DNA of 64,000 nt from Pseudosporangium ferrugineum (GTDB taxonomy: Bacteria > Actinomycetota > Actinomycetes > Mycobacteriales > Micromonosporaceae): contig NZ_PVZG01000003.1 of NCBI RefSeq assembly GCF_003002065.1, positions 456,724 to 520,723 on the forward strand. The letters are read 5' to 3'. Positions 16,290 to 24,095 of the stretch are shown here, piece by piece. The notes beneath the pieces are model-generated. The model was not told the DNA's origin. It saw only the letters and a list, made by a program, of their open reading frames with translations, and ran no database searches. Numbering within the stretch: the stretch's first letter is position 1; each line of letters opens with the position of its first letter. A program made the translations under genes and the position numbers.

Positions 16290-16331
16290 AGGCTATGCCG
16301 TCCCTGCGAGGGAGGGCAAACGAATTAACGG
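16290..16331 (-). promoter_or_regulatory. Putative WhiB7-type autoregulated promoter
   Basis: Minus strand: TTGCCC (complement of 16314-16319), an 18-bp gap, TAGCCT (complement of 16290-16295). Immediately upstream is the AT-rich GTTAATTCG. An AT-rich patch abutting the -35 is the known WhiB7 recognition feature. The start point would be near 16283, giving a ~530-nt leader. Confidence 0.6.
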
Positions 16332-16332
16332 A

Positions 16333-18474
16333 CTAGTTTTCAAAGTTTTCTGAGGCGGCCTCGGCCGGGCTCGCGCCCCCGACCAGAGCGAACACCGCGG
16401 CGCCGTACTGGGCGAGTTTGCGGGGGCCGATTCCGGCGATGGCCAGCAGCTCCGGCGGGGTGCTCGGCCGGCGTTCCGCGATGGCCACGATCGTGGCGTC
16501 GGTGAACACCACGTACGCAGGGACTTTCTGCTCCGCCGCGGCGTGCGCCCGCCAGGTCTGCAGCCGCTCGAACAGTTCCTCGTCGAGGTCGGACGGGCAG
16601 GTGGGGCAGCGGCCGAGCTTGCGGTCCGCGCCGGCCAGGAGGGTGGCGCCGCAGACCCGGCAGGAAATGACCTGGGTACGCCGATTGACGGGTTTCCGAC
16701 TTCCCGCCCCGGCCTTCTCGAACGTGCGGTGCTGGGTCTCGCCGAGCTGGGGCAGGAAGCGGCACGGGCGCCGGGTGCGTCCACCGGGCGAGCGGGACTG
16801 GCCGTACGAGAGCCAGAGCCACTGCCGCGCCCGGGTCACACCGACGTACAGCAGGCGGCGCTCCTCCTCGAGCTGCTCGGGTGTCTTCGCGTACGTGGTG
16901 GGCAGCGTCCCGTCCGCCAGCCCCACCAGGAACACCGCGTCCCATTCGAGCCCCTTGGCGGCGTGCAGCGAGGCCAGCGCGACGCCCTCGACCGTCGGGG
17001 CGTGCTGCTGCTCGGCGCGCCGGGCCAGCTCGTCGTTGAAGGCGGACAGGGACACGTCGCGCTGCACCGCCCCGGCCTGGCCGATGGGCAGCACGGCGGG
17101 GCTGCGCTCGTACTCCTCGGCGAGGGCGACGATCGCCGCGAGCGCCTCCCACTGCTCGCGCTGCGCCCCGCCGGGCGGGGGCTGGTCCCGGGCCCAGCCG
17201 GTCGCCGAGAGGCCGTCCACGACGGCCTGGACCAGCGGCGTCTCGCCCGGGGTGGAACGCACGGCCGCCCGCAGCGCGATCATCGCCTGGCGCACCTCGG
17301 TGCGTTCGAAGAACCGTTCGGCGCCACGGACGACGTACGGCACCTCGGCCTCGGCGAGCGATTTCTCGTAGGTCTCGGACTGGGCGTTGGTGCGGAACAG
17401 CACCGCGATCTCGCTCGCCGGGGTGCCGGAGGCGATCAGCTCGCGGCAGCGCCGGGCCACCGCGACGGCCTCCGCCGGCTCGTCCGGGAAGATCTTGAGG
17501 TCGGGCTCGGCGCCGGGCGGGCGCTGGCCGACGAGTTCGAGCCGCAGCTTGGCCTCGGTGCCGCGGGCCTGCTGGATCACCGCGTTGGCGAGGCCGACGA
17601 CCTGCGGGGTGGAGCGGTAGTCGCGGACGAGGCGCACCACCACGGCCTCGCGGCGCTGCCGGGGGAAGTCGACGAGGTAGGACGAGGTCGCCCCGGTGAA
17701 GGAGTAGATGGTCTGGCTGGCGTCGCCGACCACGGTGAGGTCGTCGCGACCGCCCAGCCAGGCGTCGAGCAGGCGCTGCTGCAACGGGTTGACGTCCTGA
17801 TACTCGTCCACGACGAAGTGCCTGTACTGGGAGCGGACCTGCTCGGCGACGTCCTGGTGCTCCTCGATGCCCCAGACGGCGGCGCGCAGCATGTCCTCGA
17901 AGTCGATCACGCCCTGGCGGCGCTTGAGCGACTCGTACGCGGCGAAGATCTCGGCGACCTTGGCGGCCTCGTACGGCGGCTCGCGCAGCGCCTTGGTCGC
18001 GGCGACGACGTACTCCCCGGGCTCGACGAGCGACGACTTGGCCCACTCGATCTCGCCGGCGAGGTCGCGGGCGGCCGTACGGTCGGCGCGCACCCCGGCC
18101 CGCGCGGCGGCGAGCCCCACCAGCCTCGCCTTGCTCTCCACCAGCTCGGGCATGCCCCGCCCCTCGAGCAACCGGGGCGCGAAATAGCGGACCTGGCGCA
18201 GCGCGGCGGCGTGGAAGGTGCGGGCCTGGACCCGGCCGGCGCCGAGCTCGGTGAGGCGGGCGCGCATCTCGGCGGCGGCGCGCGCGGTGAAGGTGACGGC
18301 GAGGACGTGCCGCGGACTGATTTCGCCCGACAGTGTTCGATATGCGATGCGGTGGGTAATCGCACGGGTCTTACCCGTGCCGGCTCCGGCCAGGATGCAG
18401 ACGGGCCCCGCGGGGGCGGTCACCGCCCTGCGCTGGTCGGGGTCGAGCCCGGTGAGAACACGTTCCGCTGTCAC
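16333..18474 (-). CDS. uvrD2: ATP-dependent DNA helicase UvrD2
   Basis: 713 residues, GTG start. Superfamily I helicase: Walker A GAGTGKT at ~30-36, VDEYQDVNPLQQ (motif II), ASQTIYSFTGA (III), HAAKGLEWDAVFLVG (V) and VGVTRARQWLWLS (VI). After the helicase core come two Cys pairs (CRVCG ... CPTC) and a C-terminal HRDC-like domain (LLAIAGIGPRKLAQYG). This layout, helicase plus zinc module plus HRDC, is UvrD2 (Rv3198c), a 3'-5' helicase in DNA repair. It is divergent from mrx1. Confidence 0.95.
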   Translation of the reverse strand: MTAERVLTGLDPDQRRAVTAPAGPVCILAGAGTGKTRAITHRIAYRTLSGEISPRHVLAVTFTARAAAEMRARLTELGAGRVQARTFHAAALRQVRYFAPRLLEGRGMPELVESKARLVGLAAARAGVRADRTAARDLAGEIEWAKSSLVEPGEYVVAATKALREPPYEAAKVAEIFAAYESLKRRQGVIDFEDMLRAAVWGIEEHQDVAEQVRSQYRHFVVDEYQDVNPLQQRLLDAWLGGRDDLTVVGDASQTIYSFTGATSSYLVDFPRQRREAVVVRLVRDYRSTPQVVGLANAVIQQARGTEAKLRLELVGQRPPGAEPDLKIFPDEPAEAVAVARRCRELIASGTPASEIAVLFRTNAQSETYEKSLAEAEVPYVVRGAERFFERTEVRQAMIALRAAVRSTPGETPLVQAVVDGLSATGWARDQPPPGGAQREQWEALAAIVALAEEYERSPAVLPIGQAGAVQRDVSLSAFNDELARRAEQQHAPTVEGVALASLHAAKGLEWDAVFLVGLADGTLPTTYAKTPEQLEEERRLLYVGVTRARQWLWLSYGQSRSPGGRTRRPCRFLPQLGETQHRTFEKAGAGSRKPVNRRTQVISCRVCGATLLAGADRKLGRCPTCPSDLDEELFERLQTWRAHAAAEQKVPAYVVFTDATIVAIAERRPSTPPELLAIAGIGPRKLAQYGAAVFALVGGASPAEAASENFEN

Positions 18475-18555
18475 AACCGGGAATCATGGCACCCCGGTCC
18501 GACGTTTCCCCGGATGGCGTAGTGCCATGTGACCTCCGCGAAGGGACCTTGACCG

Positions 18556-18798
18556 ATGTTGACGATGTACTCGACGCCCTGGTGTGGCTACTGCCACCGG
18601 CTCAAGTCGCAGCTCGACCGGGAGGGCATCGCGTACGACGTCATCGACATCGAGCAGGACCCGAAGGCGGCCGAGTACGTGATGAGCGTCAACGGCGGCA
18701 ACCAGACGGTCCCGACGATGCGCTTCGACGACGGCTCGGCGATGACGAACCCGTCCATCGTCCAGGTCAAGGAGCACCTGGCCGCGCTGTCCGCCTGA
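18556..18798 (+). CDS. mrx1: Mycoredoxin (glutaredoxin-like)
   Basis: 80 residues, thioredoxin fold. CGYC active site at residues 10-13 and TVPTM with the cis-proline near 51-55. Mycoredoxins reduce mycothiol mixed disulfides. Same neighbour (uvrD2) as Rv3198A. The short divergent intergenic region, 81 bp, must hold both promoters. A strong terminator follows immediately. Confidence 0.95.
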   Translation: MLTMYSTPWCGYCHRLKSQLDREGIAYDVIDIEQDPKAAEYVMSVNGGNQTVPTMRFDDGSAMTNPSIVQVKEHLAALSA

Positions 18799-18803
18799 CG
18801 GCG

Positions 18804-18838
18804 AAAAGCTGGGCCACCGGCGGGGTGGCCCAGCTTTT
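18804..18838. terminator. Bidirectional terminator after mrx1
   Basis: AAAAGCTGGGCCACC (18804-18818) and its exact complement (18824-18838), 5-nt loop, with A-run and T-run on the outer ends. It can serve mrx1 and the convergent dioxygenase gene. Confidence 0.9.
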
Positions 18839-18939
18839 TCGTGCCTCGCACCGTCCCGTGGCGGCGGGATCGGCGCGAGCGGTGCAGCAGCGAGCCGGGC
18901 GGGGAGAGCCAGCACCGGCCCACTGCGCGTCAAGAAGAA

Positions 18940-18983
18940 GCCGCGTCGAAAGCCGCGGCCGAGGCCGCGTCGAAAGCCGCGGC
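18940..18983. repeat. 20-bp direct repeat pair
   Basis: GCCGCGTCGAAAGCCGCGGC occurs at 18940-18959 and 18964-18983. It lies between the mrx1 terminator and the dioxygenase stop. No gene is assigned. Confidence 0.7.
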
Positions 18984-18993
18984 GCAAGACCCG

Positions 18994-19875
18994 TCAGGGG
19001 ATCAGCGCGGGGATGCTCGAGTCGAGCAGGCCCTGGCGCTTCAGCTCCCCGTACAGCGGGGTGCTCTCGGGGTAGTGACCCCACGCGTGGTCGCCGCTGC
19101 CGTCGCCGGCGCCGCCGAGGAGCTGCTGCTGGACCGGATTGAAGGTCTTCCACTCCGGCGTGTTCGGCAGGTCGGCGACCTCGTCGCGGCCGGCCACCCA
19201 GCGGTAGGTGTAGCCGAAGAACGCGCCGACGCGGGTGATCGGCGAGTAGTTGTCCGACCGGGCGTGCCACAGGCGCCGGTCGAAGACCACGAGGTCACCG
19301 GGGTTCGCGGTGATCTGCAGCGCGCCCTCCGGCTGCGGCCACGGCACGCCGCGCGACGGCGGGCCCGGCAGCCAGTTGGTCAGGTGGCTGCCCGGCAGGA
19401 CGGTGAAGTTGCCCCGACCGGTTTCGGACACGTCGGAGAGCCAGTACGCCAACTTGACCGACATCATCGGCCGCGGGTCGGTCTCCAGCTCCCGGTTCTG
19501 CCGGCCGCCGTCCTGGTGCCAGTGCCACCAGTCCTTCTGCTTCTCGTGGATCTGCGGGTGCACGTCGACGTGCGAGTGGTAGACGTGCACGTTCCAGCCC
19601 AGCATCGACCAGATGTACTTGAACGCCTTGGGGTGGTCGAGGAGGAAGGCCAGCTCGGGGTTGTTCGTCACCGCGGACAGCTGGTGCAGCGCGCCGGTCG
19701 GCCCGAGGCCGCCCTCGCGCGAGGCTTTCTCCTTGGACCGCAGGATCGCGGTGCGCGCTATCGCGACCTCGTTCTCGGTCAGCACACCTGGGATCACCAA
19801 GAAGCCGTCGCGCTGGAACGTCGCGCGCTCGTCGGCCGTCATCGGGGTCCAGGTCTGCTCGGCAACCAGGCTCAT
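18994..19875 (-). CDS. Phytanoyl-CoA dioxygenase (PhyH) family Fe(II)/2OG oxygenase
   Basis: 293 residues from ATG 19875 (MSLVAEQTWTPMTAD). HWHQDGG supplies the HxD metal ligands at ~118-124, and LWHARSDN the distal His, with an Arg further on (ITRVGAFFGY) for 2-oxoglutarate. The family hydroxylates small molecules; the substrate is unknown and the nearest actinomycete relatives include ectoine-hydroxylase-like enzymes. It is 103 bp downstream of nudC on the same strand and ends beside a convergent terminator. Not part of the mycobacterial gene order. Confidence 0.88.
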   Translation of the reverse strand: MSLVAEQTWTPMTADERATFQRDGFLVIPGVLTENEVAIARTAILRSKEKASREGGLGPTGALHQLSAVTNNPELAFLLDHPKAFKYIWSMLGWNVHVYHSHVDVHPQIHEKQKDWWHWHQDGGRQNRELETDPRPMMSVKLAYWLSDVSETGRGNFTVLPGSHLTNWLPGPPSRGVPWPQPEGALQITANPGDLVVFDRRLWHARSDNYSPITRVGAFFGYTYRWVAGRDEVADLPNTPEWKTFNPVQQQLLGGAGDGSGDHAWGHYPESTPLYGELKRQGLLDSSIPALIP

Positions 19876-19978
19876 CTGAAGGAACCACCTCTCGTGTCTG
19901 CTCTCCAGACGCAGCAGCCTCCTCCCAAAGTTGCAAAGTTGGTGTGAAGAGTTCTCTGATTCGAAGAATGTGGATCCG

Positions 19979-20992
19979 TTACCGGGTGGAATCCCCCAAC
20001 CAACGTTCAATTAGATAAAAGGCAATAGAACTACGCATAGGCAGATTCATCCGTACGCCGGAAGCCGGCTCGACGTAATCCCCGGCGATCATCGTGGCGA
20101 TGTCCCCACGGGTGAACCAGCGCGCCTCGTCGATCTCCTCGGGGTCCACGACCAGCGCCTGCCCGGGATCGGCCGCCGCGGTGTATCCGAGCATGAGCGA
20201 GCCCGGATAGGGCCAGGACTGGCTGCCCTCGTACGCCAGCGACCGGATCTTGACGCCGACCTCCTCGCGCACCTCGCGGACCACGGCGGCCTCGGCGGAC
20301 TCGCCGGGCTCGACGTAGCCGGCGAGGCACGAGAACCGCCGCACCCCGCCGACCTCGGGCCACGCGGCGTTGTGGCCCAGCAGGCAGCGGCCCGCGGGAC
20401 CGGCCACCCCGTCGTGGACCAGCACGATCATCGCCGGGTCGGTACGCGGCCACATCTGCCGGCCGTCCGCGTCGACCCGGGACCAGCCGGCCTCCACGAC
20501 CGTCGTCGGCTGTCCCGAGCGCGGCGAATACCGGTGGGTGGCGTGCCAGTTGCCGAGCGCCGCCGCGGTCGTGAAGATGCCGGCGTCGCGCGGATCGAGC
20601 CGGTCGCCGATGTCCCGCAGGGTGCGCGGCTCGGCGCCGGCCGTCTCGGGCAGCGGGGCGTCGACCGCGAAGATCGGTGCCCCGGCCGGGTCCACGCCCA
20701 GGAACAGCCGCTCGCCGCCGGGGGCCTCGTCGGCGCCGACCAGCACGAGCCGCGGCGTGCCGGTCGCCGTGCCGGACACCAGCGCCCGGCCGCCGTTGGC
20801 GATGTCGACGACCACGACCAGGCCGGTCTTCCACGCCTCGGCCAGCCAGGCCTCGTCCTTGCGGCGGTGCGCGGCCCGGTCCAGGCTGGTCCGCGCCAGC
20901 GGCGGCCCGTCGAGACCGGACCGCCCGTCGAGACCGGGCTGCTCCGCCACGTCCGGCTGCTCGCCCGGCGCGGCGTGCGGGGTGACGTTCAC
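19979..20992 (-). CDS. nudC: NudC-type NADH pyrophosphatase lacking the zinc ribbon
   Basis: 337 residues, GTG start overlapping the preceding stop (GTGA). The Nudix box GYVEPGESAEAAVVREVREE sits at 225-244 and the NudC signature SQSWPYPGSLM at 257-267. NudC cleaves NADH and removes NAD caps from RNA. The usual four zinc cysteines are absent: the first pair appears as YSPRSG (155-160), with serines in both positions, and the second pair is missing. The N-terminal 35 residues have a short repeat (PGLDGRSGLDGP). It is co-transcribed with the two M16 genes. Confidence 0.92.
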   Translation of the reverse strand: MNVTPHAAPGEQPDVAEQPGLDGRSGLDGPPLARTSLDRAAHRRKDEAWLAEAWKTGLVVVVDIANGGRALVSGTATGTPRLVLVGADEAPGGERLFLGVDPAGAPIFAVDAPLPETAGAEPRTLRDIGDRLDPRDAGIFTTAAALGNWHATHRYSPRSGQPTTVVEAGWSRVDADGRQMWPRTDPAMIVLVHDGVAGPAGRCLLGHNAAWPEVGGVRRFSCLAGYVEPGESAEAAVVREVREEVGVKIRSLAYEGSQSWPYPGSLMLGYTAAADPGQALVVDPEEIDEARWFTRGDIATMIAGDYVEPASGVRMNLPMRSSIAFYLIERWLGDSTR

Positions 20993-22308
20993 TCCGCGCC
21001 GCGCTCCACCGCGGTGAGGGCGGCCAGCTGGGCCTCCACCTTCTCCGCGTCGCCGAGCACCACCGACACCGCGCGCGACGGGGCGAGGTAGCGCGCCGCC
21101 ACGTCGGCCACCTGCTCGCGGGTCACCGAGCTCAGCGCCGCCGAATACTCGGTCAGGTAGTCGAGCCGCAGCCCGAAGCTCGCGTAGATGCTCGCCAGCC
21201 CGGCCAGCCCCGCCTGGGTGGACATGCCGAGGCGCAGGGTGCCCAGGGCGTACCGGCGGGCCTGCTCCAGCTCGTCCTCGCCCGGCGGGAGGCTGGCGAT
21301 GCGGCCCAGCTCGTACAGGGTCTCGAGCATCGCCGGGCCGGTCACCTCGGTGGCCACCTCCGCCGACACGACCAGGGCGGAGCCGGCGACGAAGTGCTCG
21401 ATCGCGGTGTGCGGGCCGTACGTGTAGCCCTTGTCCTCCCGGATGTTCTCGACCCAGCGCGAGGAGAAGTAGCCACCGAACACCATGTTCGCCAGTTGCA
21501 GCGGGGCATGGTCGGGGTCGGTACGCGGCACCGCCGGCAGCGCCATCCGCAGCGAGGACTGCACCGCGCCCGGCCGGTCGACCAGCACTAGCGGCCCGGG
21601 CTCGAGCGCCGGCGTGGGCGGCACCTTGCCGTCGCGGCCGGGGCCGATCCAGCCGCCGAGCGCCTTCTCCGCCGCGTCGATGGCCTTCTCGACGTTGAGG
21701 TCGCCGACCAGCACGAGCACCGAGCCGTCGGGCCGGACCCGGTCGGCGTGCAGGGCCCGCAGCTGCGCCGGGCGTACGCCCTTGACCTGCTCCGGCTCGG
21801 GGGTCTGCACCGCGTACGGGTGCCGGCCGTACATCCGCTTGAGCAGCGCCGTACGGGCCAGGTGCGCGGGCTGGCTCTGGGCGACCTGGATGTGGTCGAC
21901 GAGCCGGTCCCGCTCGGTGGCCACCTCGTCGGCCGGGTACGCCGCGTCGGTGAGCACGCCGGCCAGGATCTCCAGCATCCGGTCCAGCCCGGCGGCGAGC
22001 GAGTTGCCGGTGATGAGCAGCCGGTCCGGGTCGAGGCCCGCGGAGAGCCCGCCGCCGACCGCCTGCAGCTCGGCGGCGATGTCGATGCTGGACATCGTGG
22101 CGGTGCCGGTGAACAGCGACTGGGACAGCACGGTGGCGCGGGCCAGCGGCGCCCGCCCGAACGGCACCCGCAGCCGCAGCTCGACCAGGGGCACGGCGGG
22201 TCGCCTGATGGCGATGACCGTCAGGCCGCTGCTGAGCGTACGCTCGGCCTGCTTCGGCAGTTTGATCTTCGAATCCGGCACGAGGTCCGGCAGGGTCCTG
22301 ATGGTCAC
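20989..22308 (-). CDS. M16-family peptidase-like subunit, HxxEH lost
   Basis: 439 residues with two M16 domains. The zinc-binding HxxEH site is missing in the first (RVPFGRAPLARATVLSQSL aligns there), while FGGYFSSR and EDKGYTYG near 285-305 are the second-domain substrate-contact motifs. This is the non-catalytic partner of a heterodimeric M16B protease, with the gene upstream encoding the catalytic partner. GTG start overlaps the previous stop as GTGA, and its own stop overlaps nudC. The pair resembles mitochondrial processing peptidase subunits. Confidence 0.9.
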   Translation of the reverse strand: MTIRTLPDLVPDSKIKLPKQAERTLSSGLTVIAIRRPAVPLVELRLRVPFGRAPLARATVLSQSLFTGTATMSSIDIAAELQAVGGGLSAGLDPDRLLITGNSLAAGLDRMLEILAGVLTDAAYPADEVATERDRLVDHIQVAQSQPAHLARTALLKRMYGRHPYAVQTPEPEQVKGVRPAQLRALHADRVRPDGSVLVLVGDLNVEKAIDAAEKALGGWIGPGRDGKVPPTPALEPGPLVLVDRPGAVQSSLRMALPAVPRTDPDHAPLQLANMVFGGYFSSRWVENIREDKGYTYGPHTAIEHFVAGSALVVSAEVATEVTGPAMLETLYELGRIASLPPGEDELEQARRYALGTLRLGMSTQAGLAGLASIYASFGLRLDYLTEYSAALSSVTREQVADVAARYLAPSRAVSVVLGDAEKVEAQLAALTAVERGAE

Positions 22309-23600
22309 TGGTTGACTCCCGGGACGACCTCGACGGTGGCGCGGCCCTCGGGCCGCAGGGCGGCGGCGGCCGCGACGATCTGCGCCTCGGTCACCTCGCC
22401 GACCAGCTTGGGCAGTTCGTTGAGCAGCTCCGGCCGGCCGCGTTGCAGCTCCAGCACGGCCATCGGCAATGCGCGCCCGAGCACGGCGTCGGTGTCACGC
22501 AGCAGGTGCGTGGCCATCCGGGCCTGGGTGCGGGCGAGCTCGCCGGGCGCCAAACCGCCGGTGGCGAGCCGGTCGAGCTCCTCGTCGACGACCCGCAGCA
22601 CCTTGCCGGTGTCCCCGCCGGGTGGCAGGTGCGCCTGCAACAGCAGGGCGGTCGGGTTCCGCACCTGGTATTCGTCGCCCATGAAGCCGATGTAGCCGCC
22701 GACGCTGGTGACGATGCGGTCGCGCTGCACGAGCCGCTCGACCAGCCGGGAGGCGTCGCCGTCGGTGAGGACCTCGGCGAGCACCACGTACGGCAGGTAG
22801 CCGGCGAAGTCCCCGATCGGGTCGGGCACCCGCCACGCCGCCGCGACGGCCGGCAGCGGGGCCAGCCGGTCGACGTAGCTCTCCCGGCGCTCGGCGGTCA
22901 GCCCCGCCTCGGCGAAGTCCGGCAGCTCGGGACGCGGCCGGGCCGGCACGTCACCGAAGTGGTGCTCGATGAGCTTGACGGTGGCGGCGACGTCGAAGTC
23001 ACCGGCGACGGCCAGCGTCGCGTTGCCCGAGGCGTAGTACTTCCGGAAGAACTCGGCGGCGTCGTCGACCGTCGCGCTCTCCAGGTCGGTGAAGGAGCCG
23101 TACCCGTCGTGGGCGTTCGGGAACGTCTCGAACATCACCGGCGGCAGCTTCAGCCAGGGGAAGCCGCCGTACGGACGGTTGAGGACGTTGACCCGGATCT
23201 CCTCCTTGACCACGTCGACCTGGTTGCGCAGGTTCTCCTCGGTCAGCCGCGGGCCGCGCATCCGGTCCGCCTCGAGGAACAGCGCGCGCTCGAGGGCGCC
23301 GGCCGGCAGCACCTCGAAGTAGTCGGTGTAGTCCAGGTGGGTGGAGCCGTTGAAGCTGCCGCCGGCGCCCTGCACGTGCCGGAAGTGGGCGAGCTTCTCG
23401 AGGTTGTCCGAACCCTGGAACATCAGGTGCTCGAAGAGGTGCGCGAACCCGGTCCGGCCCTCGGGCTCGGACCGGATGCCGACGTCGTAGACCACGGCCA
23501 CGCCGACGACGGGCGCGCTGCGGTCCGGCGTGAGGACCACCCGCAATCCGTTGTCGAGGGTGAACCGTTCGACCGGGTACTTCGTCGCGGGGATCTTCAT
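22305..23600 (-). CDS. M16B metallopeptidase, catalytic subunit
   Basis: 431 residues from ATG 23600 (MKIPATKYPVERF), preceded by GGGGG; an in-frame GTG at 23612 is possible. HLFEH at ~55-59 is the inverted zinc motif HxxEH, and the second acid ligand lies downstream (VVKEEIR). It forms a pair with the following inactive M16 gene. Bacterial M16B peptidases degrade peptides up to small proteins in an enclosed chamber. It is divergent from the EACC1 cassette, with 139 bp between. Confidence 0.92.
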   Translation of the reverse strand: MKIPATKYPVERFTLDNGLRVVLTPDRSAPVVGVAVVYDVGIRSEPEGRTGFAHLFEHLMFQGSDNLEKLAHFRHVQGAGGSFNGSTHLDYTDYFEVLPAGALERALFLEADRMRGPRLTEENLRNQVDVVKEEIRVNVLNRPYGGFPWLKLPPVMFETFPNAHDGYGSFTDLESATVDDAAEFFRKYYASGNATLAVAGDFDVAATVKLIEHHFGDVPARPRPELPDFAEAGLTAERRESYVDRLAPLPAVAAAWRVPDPIGDFAGYLPYVVLAEVLTDGDASRLVERLVQRDRIVTSVGGYIGFMGDEYQVRNPTALLLQAHLPPGGDTGKVLRVVDEELDRLATGGLAPGELARTQARMATHLLRDTDAVLGRALPMAVLELQRGRPELLNELPKLVGEVTEAQIVAAAAALRPEGRATVEVVPGVNQ

Positions 23601-23739
23601 TCTGCGGGCCACCCCCAGAATCTATCCCGCCGTTCCGCCATCGACCGGCACGCCCGGTCACCGCCTGGGACCGCAGTGCTAGTTTCGCGGGGCGAAGTCC
23701 ACGACGTCATTAAATGCATCGATATCGACGGGGGAATCC

Positions 23740-24093
23740 ATGCCGGTGGAGCTGCGACTGGAGTGCGCGTCGACGGAGGACGCCGAGTCGCTGCACCGCT
23801 GGCTGCGCGGCGAGCAGGCGGTGCGGGTCGACGGGCGCCTCGCCCGGGGCCGCGACGGCGACCCGGAGACCATGGGCACCCTGCTCGACGTGCTCACCCT
23901 GGTGATCGGCAGCGGGCTCTCCGCCGGTCAGCTGGCGCTGGCGGTGGCGTCCTGGCGGGATTCGCGGCGGCCCTCGCCACGGGTGACGATCGTGCACACC
24001 GGCCCCGACGGGTCGGTCATCCGGATCGAGGCGGAGGACCACCGCGCCCTGACCGCGGCCCTCCAGCGGCTCGAAGACCGCGAGCAGCGGTAA
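23740..24093 (+). CDS. EACC1-like effector-associated small protein
   Basis: 117 residues, ATG preceded by GGGGG. It begins with a beta-rich segment, has one central hydrophobic stretch (TLLDVLTLVIGSGLSAGQLALAVASW, about 48-73) and ends with a strand-helix module (VTIVHTGPDGSVIRIEAED). This pattern is that of effector-associated constant component 1 (EACC1), the shared member of actinobacterial conflict operons. It precedes the caspase gene by 2 bp. Its likely role is to link a sensor or membrane to the effector; this is inferred from the family's context. Confidence 0.75.
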   Translation: MPVELRLECASTEDAESLHRWLRGEQAVRVDGRLARGRDGDPETMGTLLDVLTLVIGSGLSAGQLALAVASWRDSRRPSPRVTIVHTGPDGSVIRIEAEDHRALTAALQRLEDREQR

Positions 24094-24095
24094 CC

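Noticed and set aside
18940..18983. KPRR-type basic tail of a nucleoid protein on the plus strand
   Set aside because: The repeat could encode KPRRKPRPRPRRKPRR, but the frame has no start or ribosome-binding site and overlaps a convergent gene.
18994..20992. Biosynthetic gene cluster around the PhyH oxygenase
   Set aside because: No scaffold-forming enzyme (NRPS, PKS, terpene or RiPP) lies near it.
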